From Cercophora sp. LCS_1 (taxonomy: Eukaryota; Ascomycota; Sordariomycetes; Sordariales; Lasiosphaeriaceae), in NCBI GenBank assembly GCA_036250225.1, contig JAPZLL010000064.1, positions 62,001 through 126,000 of the forward strand: 64,000 nt of DNA, written 5' to 3'. Each line of letters begins with the position of its first letter. Position 1 is the stretch's first letter. The position numbers and the translations under genes were made by a program. Positions 22,471-32,906 of this stretch are shown here, piece by piece. The notes beneath the pieces are model-generated. The model searched no databases, had not been told where the DNA came from, and saw only the letters and a list, made by a program, of their open reading frames with translations.

Positions 22471-23160
22471 ATGATCCACCAGCGCCTTGCTCTCGGCGCG
22501 GCCCTGGCGCTCTCGCTCGTCGGCGCGACCGTAGCGACAGACCCGTTTGGTTTTGCCTCGTGCGTCAGTAACTGCGTGAAGTCGTCAGGATGCGAGTCCC
22601 AGAGTGCGAAATGTGTCTGCAAAGAGGCAAAGGATGACTTTCTCGAGGATGTGGTGGTCTGCTTGTATTACCACTGCCAGCAAGATCTCCGCGACGTCGG
22701 TGATGTGTTCTTCATTCCGGTGAAGAGCGGGTGCGAGGCCGCCAAAACCCCCATTCCTAAGGACAACGTACGGGAAGCCGAAAAGGAGGCGGCGAGCTAC
22801 ATAGCCAAACTACCGAAAACGACGGCAAAGGATACACAGGCGACCAAGGCCCCACCAGTACCCGTCAAGACATTGACAACCACATCCTCGAGCTCTACGG
22901 CAACCCAGACAACTGCAAGCCGCTCGTCATGGTCGTCGTCGTCAGCAAACACTTCGGAGGTGCCCGCTCCAACAAGGGTCGTGGCACCACCACCACTGCC
23001 TCCCCCGCCATCCAGCACTGATTCGCCAACAACAACCGCAAATGCCCCAGGCCGTGTTCCAACGGACTCGAGTCCATTCGCTACCTTCAACTCGGCCGGG
23101 TCACGGGTGAAAACTGGCTGGATTGCTCTTCCCCTGCTACTCGCTATGTTCCTCAAATGA
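22471..23160 (+). CDS. CFEM-domain protein, probably GPI-anchored
   Basis: Single exon, 229 residues. A signal peptide (residues 1 to about 22, LALGAALALSLVGATVA) precedes a CFEM domain with all eight cysteines at 31, 35, 41, 48, 50, 64, 69 and 88. Beyond it lies a Thr/Ser/Pro-rich stalk (about 115-205), likely O-glycosylated, and a C-terminal hydrophobic end (GWIALPLLLAMFLK) fitting a GPI signal. CFEM proteins sit on the cell surface, and some, such as Candida Rbt5 and Csa2, bind haem through an aspartate in the spacing C-x3-D-x2-C. In this protein that position is Ser45, so classic haem ligation is not expected. The start is the ATG directly before the signal peptide. Confidence 0.9.
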   Translation: MIHQRLALGAALALSLVGATVATDPFGFASCVSNCVKSSGCESQSAKCVCKEAKDDFLEDVVVCLYYHCQQDLRDVGDVFFIPVKSGCEAAKTPIPKDNVREAEKEAASYIAKLPKTTAKDTQATKAPPVPVKTLTTTSSSSTATQTTASRSSWSSSSANTSEVPAPTRVVAPPPLPPPPSSTDSPTTTANAPGRVPTDSSPFATFNSAGSRVKTGWIALPLLLAMFLK

Positions 23161-23674
23161 ACCACAATCACCATGGTGATGGACTCATGACGAACAACAC
23201 GGGTGTGAGTCCTTCTCGGAAACGGCGGGGTTCAAGCCGTCTAAGCTTGGCCCCTTGAGCTTTGGTACGAAGATCATGAACGAGATGTCGAAACGTCCTG
23301 AAGGTCACGACGATGCTACACATACACCACTTGTTGAGTGTTTGAAGAGGGGCAACTGGTCTGATGAACCGAATGAACGGTGTCTCCTCGTTGGATACCG
23401 TAAAAGCGCCACGACGGGATCAAAGGAGGAACGCTACCCCCCTCAAGGCTGATCAAAGGCCGGCGAGAGGAAGTGAGGGCTGCCAACGGGCAGACAACAC
23501 TCCACATGTTGGGCTGTTATCCCGCCACAAACCTGGGTTGGGAAAGGGTGTTGTGCACGAGTGGGAAAGTGGGAAACGGCCTAATTGGTAATAAACCATG
23601 ACGAAGTAATAACACAACATATCTCACAGTTGAGACGTTTTGATCTGGCCCGATTCTTGGTCATGAGCTCCAAA
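23161..23674. other. Convergent intergenic region
   Basis: Between the CFEM stop and the MSH5 stop. It contains a perfect 14-bp palindrome (atcaccatggtgat, 23167-23180) just after the CFEM stop. Open frames here have no coding features. Confidence 0.5.
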
Positions 23675-26600
23675 CTAGTCATCCTCCCAGGTTCCCGCTA
23701 GAATACTTTTCACGGCATCTCGCAGAGAGTCGCCATGATTGTATTTCCCGCTCGAAATGTCCAGTGCCAAAAACTGCTTCGCGATGCGCTCCGCCGATTC
23801 CAGTTTTTGCAATTCTTCCTCGGGCAGACTCGGAAGATAAGCTTCCTCGATATCTTCGTTTCTCTCCTGGAGGTTCACCAAGACCCGTGCCCTCTCAATG
23901 ATCTTGTTGTCGACATCGTTGATTGCGGCACATAATATCCCAAAACTTGACGTGGCCCGACCAGGACGAAGCTTGTATAAGTAGGTTATCTGATCCTCTG
24001 GGTCTGCGGCGTCCGGGTTGAGATGAACATCCATATGCACAAACTTCAAACCATGTTCTGGGCGGAGTATTCCGTGTTCGAATATTTCATGGAAGTGTGT
24101 GCCAACAAGAACCTTTGGTCGCAACGAGGGTATGTGCAGGAAGTTGGCAAGATAGGCTGCGAGCAGGCCCGCACCGGTCTCCGGGTTTGTGCCTTTGCCG
24201 AACTCGTCGACAAGGATCAGGCTTCGGCGCGTAGCAAAGTTGACAGCGAACGCAGCTTGCTTCAAGTCTACGAGGAACGCGCTTTCGTCCCTCGCTACGG
24301 TCTCTCGGGTCGCAATTCGTGTCAGAATGCGATCGGTAAGGCCAACCACCGCTCTGCTCGCAGGAACGTAACTCCCTATGTGGGCCAAGTACACAATGAG
24401 CGCAACCTGTCTCATGTAGATACTCTTCCCCGAGTTGTTAGGACCCGTCAAAACCAACATTGACGGTCGCTTGGCTCTTGCATCGTTAGTACGCAGCAAA
24501 CAGTGCGGTCCATCCCCACCAGCAAGACGACAATCGTTAGGGATAAACGTTGGGACCAGCAACTCCTGGAGGGGATGGCGGCCGTCGACAATCTTGAGCA
24601 TGTTTTTGAGTGTCATCTTCGGTCTTGTCCAGTTATATGCCTGAGCAGCCATCGCCAAAGCCAGGAGGCTGTCAAGCTCCCCAAAAAGATCAGCGGCTGA
24701 AGTGACTATCTCTTCGTGTAGTAGAATTGACGATGATAACCTCAGAACGACATTCATCTCTTCTTCTGATGCATAGTCAGTCATGCTCCACCCAACGTCC
24801 GGGGACCTCCTCGCTCACTTACCAGCTATCTGACAGGGGAGGCTACCGTATTGCGCGTCCAGATTCAACATCGTTGCATTCTTGTAGTATGCGGCTTTGT
24901 CGTGGATAAACCTCAGTTGCCAGTCTCCTTCGATGGTGTTCTCCCCTGCGTAAGCACCTTCTCCAGATTCGGGGTCTAGAGCCACTGCGATGAAAAATCC
25001 GAGCTCCGGAATAATGGTGCAATAGAGGATGTGTCGTACAGCCCACGGAGGCACCATTCTCCTGATGTTTTCGTTGATCTCGGGGAGTCTGTGACAAACG
25101 TGAGAGAACCGTTCTCTCAGCTCGTCCAGGTGTTCGCTGACACCCCGTCGAATCTCAGTGCGACCAACTTCCTTGGAAAGCTCGAAATCAATGGTCTCCA
25201 GGATTGATTCGCCGATAGAAAGGAACACGCGGGGCTCAATAAAGGCATGTATCTAGCAAATATTAGCATGCAATTTGTTTTTCGACATGTGGTGGGCCAA
25301 CCTTGGAAAGAATATTCGCTTGATTATAGTTTATAAACGAAGGGATGGCCTCTCTGATTTGCGCAGACACCATCGCGAACCTCATGAGCGCTCTCCAGTC
25401 GCCGATCCGGAGGGATAACTGGCCGCGTATTCTGTCGACCCCCATTCGAACATGTCGGAACAGGGCTTTCGTGTTTTTGACCTTTCTCAATGACTTCTGG
25501 ATTGAGGCGACGATCTCAGTGTTGTCGGGGGACAAAAAGGTTGCGATTGTTTTTTGCCTTTCCTTGATGAGGCTCAATCTGATCGTCGGGTGGAACAGCA
25601 TTTCACGAAGCTTGGCTTTCCCTTGTGCTGTACAGGCGTGGGATTGGAGTAGCTTGTAAATAGATAGTCCCTCTTTCGCCTTGGACTCAGATGTGCTAGA
25701 AAAGTGTGCCTGTGGATTGGGATGCGGCTCTGATCGCAGAATATGAAGAGACAGCAAAGCATCCGCGCTCGCTAGCAATGCATCCGCAGGTGTCATCATC
25801 TTGACAGATCTGACGCGGAAAGGCATCACCTCCTCTTCGTCGTCGAGGCTGTCCTCAGCAGCCCTTCGCCGATCAAGATCACCAAGCACAGCGCCAGCGC
25901 ACCCAATTGCGACGTGGCTATCGATGTTGATACAGCTGGCAACTTTCATCAGTTTACCGTGCTTTGAAGAGCCGATGTCGTTGATAGAACCGTCTTCCGG
26001 AGGAAACACCTTGAGTCTTTCCAGTGCAGGCGGTCCCCAGTCCAAGGCTGCCAGCATGTCCTTCGCAATGTCGTAGTCGAAATCCATAGAGACAAGGTGG
26101 CGCAGGACGTAAGACCCGTGGTGAAGACTCGGGGACTCTTCGTCGAGCCGTTGCGCGTTTCTTTCCAAGAGTTCGACTAAAGGACCCGGCGCGCGGTTGG
26201 GGATCAGGACAGTGGTAGGCTGGATCTTGAGCAAGAATGTTTCGGCGACCTCGGTACCCCCCATTACGCGATCTTCTTCGATGTAGAGAGCCTCATCAAT
26301 AACGGCATAATAAGCACACCCGACACGGCCGTCCTTGTTCATATCTATTCCCATAATTACCTCGCCCAAAACATCGGAGTCGGCACCACGTATCTCAGTC
26401 AGGGGTGCATGCCCTGAACCCTCTCTGAAATCTGACATTGAACCACTGAATCTTCCATGGCCGAAGCGCGGTAAGGGGGATACGATAGACGGTATCGATG
26501 GTTGGGGTTGCAGTCGTGGCTGCGGACTGGACAGTGACTGCCATTGTGACGGAGATCGGGGATGAGATCGAGACTGAGAACTAGAGAGCGACTGAGAGCG

Positions 26601-26990
26601 GCGCTGTAACTGGGAATGAGAGCGTGACTGGGTGCGAGACCATGATTGGGAACGACTTCGTCGTTGGGGTTGTTGCTGCGATTGATATGGTGCCTGGAAA
26701 GAGCTTGGGGACGAGACGGCATAGAGCGAGCTCGAAGGTCCAAAGGATGTGAAGCTCCCATCTAATTCTCCTGGAGGTTCGCGCACGAACGACGTGCCAA
26801 GACGTCGCCTGACCCTCAAGGTCTCTGGTGAGGGGGAGCGCGCCCTCGAGGATGAACGAGAGCGTTTCCTCGACGAAGAGCGGGAGGCTGGTTGACTGGA
26901 GCCAGATGCAACAGAACCAAGACTTGTGGGTGAAATCAGGTATGAAGCGTTGGAATACACGCTGCGCGTGCTGCTTTTGGCATCCATCAT
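23675..26990 (-). CDS. MSH5: MutS homologue MSH5 (meiotic crossover factor)
   Basis: Three exons: 26990-25302, 25252-24823 and 24765-23675, with introns of 49 and 57 nt, 1069 residues. The MutS core starts with VIMGIDMNKDGRVGCAYY (connector domain). Lever and clamp regions follow. The ATPase has Walker A TGPNNSGKS (about 814-821), the loop TRIATRETVARDESAFLVDLKQAAF, and Walker B with LILVDEFGKGTNPETG. The missing mismatch-binding domain I and this Walker region mark MSH5, which forms a ring clamp with MSH4 on recombination intermediates. The first 240 or so residues are an unusual Ser/Arg/Gln-rich extension. The frame remains open to ATG 27233, which would add a hydrophobic leader (LYLLMLLLDFVV) unlikely in a nuclear protein, so I chose ATG 26990. 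Confidence 0.92.
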
Positions 26991-27314
26991 GCCCTCTAGA
27001 TTGCTCGTCGAGGGGTTTCGTGGGGTGAAAGGTAGAGACCTCACGTCGGGCCCCAGATTGAACTTGGGCCCAGCCAGGCTTTCCCAGAATAAGAGTCTGA
27101 AGCGTGGGTCATATTTGGGAAAGAACGAGGGTAAACCTTCTGTTTTGAGGCAGGAGCACTTGGGGGCGGGGAGTTGAGAACTTGAAGTTTGACATACAAC
27201 GAAATCCAGAAGCAGCATAAGCAGATATAGCATGAGGCCTCAGGTTTTATAGAAGAGCAACTTGTTTCATCCCTGAAGGTAATATCGGTGCCCCAGTCAT
27301 GTCAATCATCATCG
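26991..27314. other. MSH5 leader and EMC5 3' flank
   Basis: Short interval between two minus-strand genes. The MSH5 frame stays open through most of it from an upstream ATG at 27233, so the exact MSH5 start and a possible extra 5' exon are unresolved. Confidence 0.45.
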
Positions 27315-27795
27315 TCACCCATCTACCTTACCCCCTCTCTTGACCCAATCCGCAAATTCCTTTCTTTGTTTGCGGATGTCGACAAACCCCGGCCTCATCT
27401 CAAGTATCTTGTAGGGATTTCCAACGTAGTCCTTGTTTACTTCTCCTTCATTGTCTAAGAAGCCCTCTGGACCCTCCCGCTCTAGCTTTCCCGCCCAGAC
27501 ATTCCACCGAATCGGTCGCAAAGGCCGGGTGTTGAGAACCAGTCCCAAAAGAACGACGAAGGTCGCGAATACTGTCTCAATAACAATATCGATCGGCAGG
27601 GAGGCGGTTGTGGGAGTGGACGAGGTGAGGGTCGCAGTGGTGGCCCTGAAGGATTGGAGTGCCGTGTGCTCCTGCGCAGAGTAGCAGCTAATTGCGACAT
27701 TAGCTGGGGACAAACCACAGTGAATGAGGAAGTACTTACGCGTGTGCAAGTAGAAGCCCGCCAAGAGCAGTGATTGACTTGGATATCCACGTCAT
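27315..27795 (-). CDS. EMC5: ER membrane protein complex subunit 5 (EMC5 / MMgT family)
   Basis: Two exons: 27795-27740 and 27687-27315, with a 52-nt phase-2 intron, 142 residues. The first short exon gives an N-terminal membrane segment (SITALGGLLLAHA), continued over the splice into CYSAQEHTALQS, a motif shared by EMC5 proteins. A second segment (IDIVIETVFATFVVLLGLVL) and the conserved RPIRWNVWAGKLEREG and RPGFVDIRKQRKEFADWV follow. EMC5 is a small core subunit of the ER membrane insertase that helps insert tail-anchored and multipass proteins. The family was once called membrane magnesium transporter. Length and both membrane segments fit. Confidence 0.93.
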
Positions 27796-28499
27796 TTTAT
27801 CATGTAGCCGTTGGTGAACGTCTGGGAAAGAAGCTCCACAACGCAGCTTATGTTGTCATGGCCTGAGCTTCGTTGGAGCCGCAAGCGGCGCGCCCCACGA
27901 ATCTCGAAGTAACGAAGTAAATATGCAAATAAGCATCATAGTGCTCTAAACCCTGGATGGTTCCCAATCCCAGACCCGTGTCACAAGAGATCATTTTTGG
28001 ACTCCTGCAACACTTATGTGCCTGTGTCTTATCACATCTGGTTCATTGTAACCATTATTTCAATGTATCTGATATCTCCTAACACGAGAATACGGCGGCG
28101 CTCTTGACAAAGCTACCCTATTCTTAATCTACCCTGTGGAAGGAAACCGTGGCGCCGACGCTCCGTTACAATGGCCTTTGTTGACCATCCGCCTCCACCA
28201 GCTCGCCTTTGCGGTCGTCCCTCCCAAAACCAAAGAACGCGAAACAAGAGGAAACAGTTGAAAGTAGACATGCCTTGAGATATGGACACCTGAATAAGTA
28301 GCACCGATTCCCGTGCGTCCAGGGCCGCAACAGTATCCAACCTGGGTTTCAGCACACCCTTGCGCCACTGTCCAGATATCCGCGCGTGGACAGATTTCAA
28401 CTCCAGCAAGAAATCAACAGTTGAGGAACGAAAAAAAAGTACGAAGTTGGCTGTTGGCAACTCTCTAGAGCCCTTGAGCTCGCCACCGGAAGAACCACC
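27796..28499. other. Intergenic region, EMC5 promoter and HMG-gene 3' flank
   Basis: 704 bp. It contains the EMC5 promoter on the minus strand and probably the 3' UTR of the HMG-box gene. Minus-strand frames at 28113-28460 have no domain. Confidence 0.5.
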
Positions 28500-30245
28500 T
28501 CAGTTCTCAGTCTTGTGGCCCGGATCAACCCAGCTGTTGTCAAACTGGGAGTTGTCGCCCAAAGGCTCGATTTGCCAGTCATCAGGCCTGAGGAATTGGG
28601 TTTGCTGCTCGATCGACAAGGTTTCTTCCAGGCCTGGGAGATAGGAATCGGTGGCGAACTGGCTCTCGGACTCGGAACCCGTGGGCAAGTGTGGCCACAC
28701 CTGCTGGTGGTGATTAGGCATCCCGCTGTTATCAAACAAGACGCTGTGAACCCCATCGAACATACTGCCTTCCTGTGGCAGTAAGGAAGGATCGATGCGT
28801 TGTTCAAAGCGTTGCGGCTGCTGCGACGTTTGGTTTTGGTGTTCTGGGCCCGGCGAATGCGATGGGTAATGACCAAGACCGTAATGCGACTGGCCTGACT
28901 GGAACGCAAACGTGGGAGACGGTGTTTTGCGCATCACCACATCCTCGACCATGCCACGATGGATCCCTCTCGTCTGGTTGTGAATCTGGGTCTGATAATA
29001 TTGGCCTGGGAGGTCTCGAGAGTCATACGGCGACGGCATCGGCTTGCCAGGGTTGGTGTACTCGAAGGCCGATCGGTTTTGCTGCTGTGGCATGCCCAAA
29101 CTGTGTAGGCCCATATACTGGAACGAAGATGCACTATACGCCGACCGTGGGGGATCAGGATCATCGTTGGGTGTTCTTGTTGTCGACCGGTTATACCGGT
29201 GTTGCCCCCGCGGGCCCCATTCAGGGTCTTCCAGATCTGAACCCTCGCTGTCCTCAAGTTTGCCATCCCTGTACTTTCCTTTCTGCGGCTTGGAGGGCGT
29301 GAACTTGTAGTCGGGGTGCGCCTTCTGGTGGTTGTCGCGCTCAAGGTCTGCCCATTCCTTGAACTGCAGGCGGACCTGCTCTGGCTCGAGAGGCCAGCTG
29401 AGGCCGCAAACACGCGAGACGATTTGATGGTTGTGCTGAGATGCCCACTCCTTAGCACGTTGCTGGTATGCCTTCCGATAGAGCATGAAAGCGTTCATGG
29501 GACGCTTGACCCGACCAGGATTCTTGCCCGACTCCACCTCTCGTCGCCGGACGTCTATTGTTCGCTTGACGTAGGATTCGATGTCGGCGACCGGAATACT
29601 CGAATCCTTGGTCAGCTCACTCATTGGCTTGTCGAGCGTCGGGACGTTCTTCGCCGTTTTCGCCCGGTCTTTCTTCTTCTTCGGCGGCGTTTTTTCGACC
29701 CGGCCGCCTTTGGTCCCCAGGGCCTTGGAACCCACGTCCTTCATCGCGCTGCCTCTGCTGGTCACAATGTCCGAGCCATGTGACGGGGTGGGCGGCGAGG
29801 TTGCGGGAGTGCTATATGGGCGGTTTGCCTAGAGAAATGGGTCAGTAACCTTCTTGTCTGGGACCCCTCGCCCGGACTCACTTCGGGTATAGGACCATAG
29901 GGGCTGCTGTCATGCGAGTACATGGGGTGGTGATAACCCTGCTGTGATGGCTGTTAGCGGGTGAGTCTACCCAAGTCACAAAGTTGTGCCTACAAGATGG
30001 CCGCTTCCACCGCGTTGTTGGAAGTCGTAGCCCTGGGACTGTAGTTCGTGGAGCACCGGTGTGCCATGTCTCGATGTTGGCTGCGAATGCGACTGCATCG
30101 CTTCAAATAACCCTCCTTCGTGAGGATACAACGCAGTAGTATTGTGTTGCAACAACGGGTGTGTCTGGTAGCGAAGCGATTCCAGCTTACTGGGCGCTGG
30201 GGAGGGTGGCGTGGTGTGATCCATTCTGTCGATCTCGGATGACAT
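28500..30245 (-). CDS. fmf-1: MATA_HMG-box transcription factor, FMF-1/Ste11 type
   Basis: Three exons: 30245-29994, 29941-29882 and 29828-28500, all phase 0, with 52- and 53-nt introns, 546 residues. The MATA-type HMG box spans about residues 211-283, with KRPMNAFMLYRKAYQQ, a core ending in LSWPLEPEQVRLQFKEWADLERDNHQKAHPDYKF, then a basic patch (PSKPQKGKYRDGK). The rest is Gln/Ser/Pro/Tyr-rich and probably disordered. This box type occurs in fission-yeast Ste11 and Neurospora FMF-1/Podospora PaHMG5, master activators of mating and sexual development. The symbol rests on that match, and orthology was not tested. Upstream lies 2.66 kb without a gene, consistent with a long leader as described for ste11. 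Exons 1 and 2 are conserved only weakly by eye. Confidence 0.85.
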
Positions 30246-32906
30246 CCCAACACCGTCTGATGCTTGTTGAGCGTGCGTTTCTCTCTAGGAATTTTGTCAA
30301 ACAACACCCTAAGTATCGGGTGGTTGTCGACGAGATGAGGATGCTGTGGGAGGCGTGGGGTCCTTCAAATATGATCCCAGATCCAGCTGAGTAGACGTCC
30401 GCCAAGCGGCGAGATTTTTCGACTGAAGATGACGGGGAAGCTGCGGTGCTTCTGCAGGTGTTTGAACATGCGAGTTGGCCGACTGCCGTGGTCACAGGCT
30501 CGCCGCTCTCTGGGCTACTCTTCTGTGAACAGGACGATGGCTGCCGAGTGGAAGCCAGGCTCTGTGCTTCTGGAAAACTTGGATTGTGAGGCTCACCGCC
30601 GCAAGTGCTCTTTCGGCGTGCGTGAGCGGATACTTCCTTGCTGGGGCCTGTGTGGCAGGCGGCGTCGGGGAGTGAACGTCTTTTGGTGTCCGCCGACGTG
30701 CAGGAGTCGATGGACAGGAGGTGTTTCTTTGCGAGAAGCGACAGCTTGCATGCTCCAACAAGGATGTGCGCCAGCACAGTCCTATACCGGTGGTTTGAAA
30801 TCAAGTCCCTGGCAGCACGCGTGTGTGGTGGATGTTTGGCCAGGCTCCCAGTGTTGCCGATATGATCAGCCCAAGCCTCTTGATGGAATTGCGTTGTGGT
30901 TGGTTATCCCCCCCTTTCTTTGTTCCTCTCCATCGAACAGGGGATGGCACCGCGGAGTGGCTGCGGTTTGGCAAGCTTTGCCCTCTTGAAGCAGTCTGAA
31001 GGCAGCCTTTGTCTGAGACAGAGTTTTGGATGACTGGGAAAAAAGAAGAGAGGACATGGGCGATATTTGTATGTTCTTTATTCGGCCGCACTCAGCCAGA
31101 CGGTGCAGAGATAGTGTCTGCGCTCGGAGGACCACTGCTTTCGGAAGCGAATCCCCTCGAGCTGGCCGCGGGAATGCAATCGAGGAGACAGAGAGGGCCA
31201 CAGTGCCCTGGCCGTGGAAACAACATTGGGCAACCGTTCGTCCGTGTGCGGCTCAGGACAGCCCTGCACTCTCCACCTGGCCTAGAGGCAGCAAGCGGGG
31301 CCTTCTAGGGACATTTCTAGAGTAAACGACGTCTGCGATTGTTGGGCCGAGCCAGACATGCACCTTGCTTATCTGCCGTAGACTACGAGACATGGGCGCT
31401 GCAGGTACACGCCTGCCCTCCGATGGGCCGCCCTCCGCGGGGTTTCTCCCCGCCGATTGCTGCTCCACCGGTTCGCGCAGGCACCCGAACTGGGTCGCGA
31501 TCAAGACCCTCGCCGAATTGGAGATGAGAGTCCCGTGGGTTCTGGTGCTGGGGCGGGCCCAAGAGCGACTGGAATGCGGTCGGTTGCTCCCGGAAACAGT
31601 CCCGCACTGGCATTGGATGCCAGTGCACCCACCTGGCGCCCGTGTGCATTCGCGTTCCTTTGATGGACCACGACGATTCGCCTCCCTCGATCCGGCATCT
31701 TCCCGTCCATCTCGTCTGTCCGGACACATGACTGCTAGCCGATGCGGCCAACAGGCAAACCGCCCCCAGGTGGCTGCCCGTTCGATCGGTCAGCCATCGG
31801 CCGGGCAGCAGGGATAGGGAAAAGCCATCGTCGTTCTGGCATGGCTGCGTCGTTGCAAGAACACGGCGTCTGGTTGGGTGGCGCCGGGAGTGCCCCTGCA
31901 CACCGCGACGTCACTTGCATTAGCTCGCGTCTGTTTGAACCTCTGTCGCACAACACCAGCAGACACCAGCAGGCCAATCTTTTGGTCTGAGAGGGGGGGT
32001 CTTGGTTTGCTGCCGGCTGGCTGCTACCATTTGCGGAATGTCGGCTCTGCAGAGTCAGCGGGAGGGCTGTTTTCAGACATCTTCAGGTACCGGGACGGCT
32101 TCTTGTTCCAGCAAGACGAGAGGCAACACCAGCGAATTGGTCGTTCGAGCATGGGATGGGCAGATGAGTCCGGCTCCAAAACAAATGCAACGGCGGGACG
32201 ATATTGGGCGAGGATATGGGATGACGAGGCGTAGGGTACTGTTAGGTATCACGATCTTGCTCTCCTAGTCAGTTAGGCCAGCCACGCCTTGCAGCGTGTT
32301 GTCTTACCGGCACATGTGGGCATCAAGGTTCGATGTTCCAAACCGAAAAGCACCACAAGGTTTTCGTCTTTTCTTCCCTGGGGGGCTTTGGATGGTCAAA
32401 CATACCTAAGGTAGTCGGTGGCTTGGTGGAAATGTCTCAAGCTCAGGCCAATCGTTCGTGCGGGCTCTTGGGCCTCCTAAGTGATATCTCATTTATCAGG
32501 TCCGCCTTCCCTTCCTCCTCGCTTACAACCTCCCACCGCTGTTTCGCCTGTTGTCGTCCCTGGCAGCGGAGAGACAGCGATGAGGATCCAAAGGACGTGA
32601 TACCAGCGGGCTCGGCTTCTGCCGAAGCCCAGCACACCGTGGTGAGGTGTATTCGATTCATATATCTTTCACTCACTATGACCTCGACAAGATCGTCGAA
32701 TGGGCCTGTTTGTGTTCACCAATCATGCTTTATATGTCTATTTGGATGACCTCGAGGTGCTAAAAGCAAATGACCCAAGTCCGATGCCGCCAACGCCAAC
32801 CCAATGCACCATTATCTCCCTGTCTAGGGAGGGCTAGACCCGTGACTGACCACGATGCCAGCCTGAGAACATTACAAGACTATACGACAGCGACTACGAA
32901 GCCCAA
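30246..32906. promoter_or_regulatory. Long non-coding stretch upstream of the HMG-box gene
   Basis: About 2.66 kb between the HMG gene start and the PHD gene stop, both on the minus strand. Many overlapping frames of 60-205 codons occur on both strands, a pattern expected from G/C-rich non-coding DNA, and none has a domain or spliced model I could support. Most likely a large promoter and 5' leader. Confidence 0.45.

Noticed and set aside
23167..23180. 14-bp palindrome atcaccatggtgat after the CFEM stop
   Set aside because: Short, in a 3' flank, expected by chance over 64 kb.
30187..32749. Many frames of 60-205 codons on both strands upstream of the HMG gene
   Set aside because: Overlapping on opposite strands, no shared domains, typical of G/C-rich non-coding sequence.
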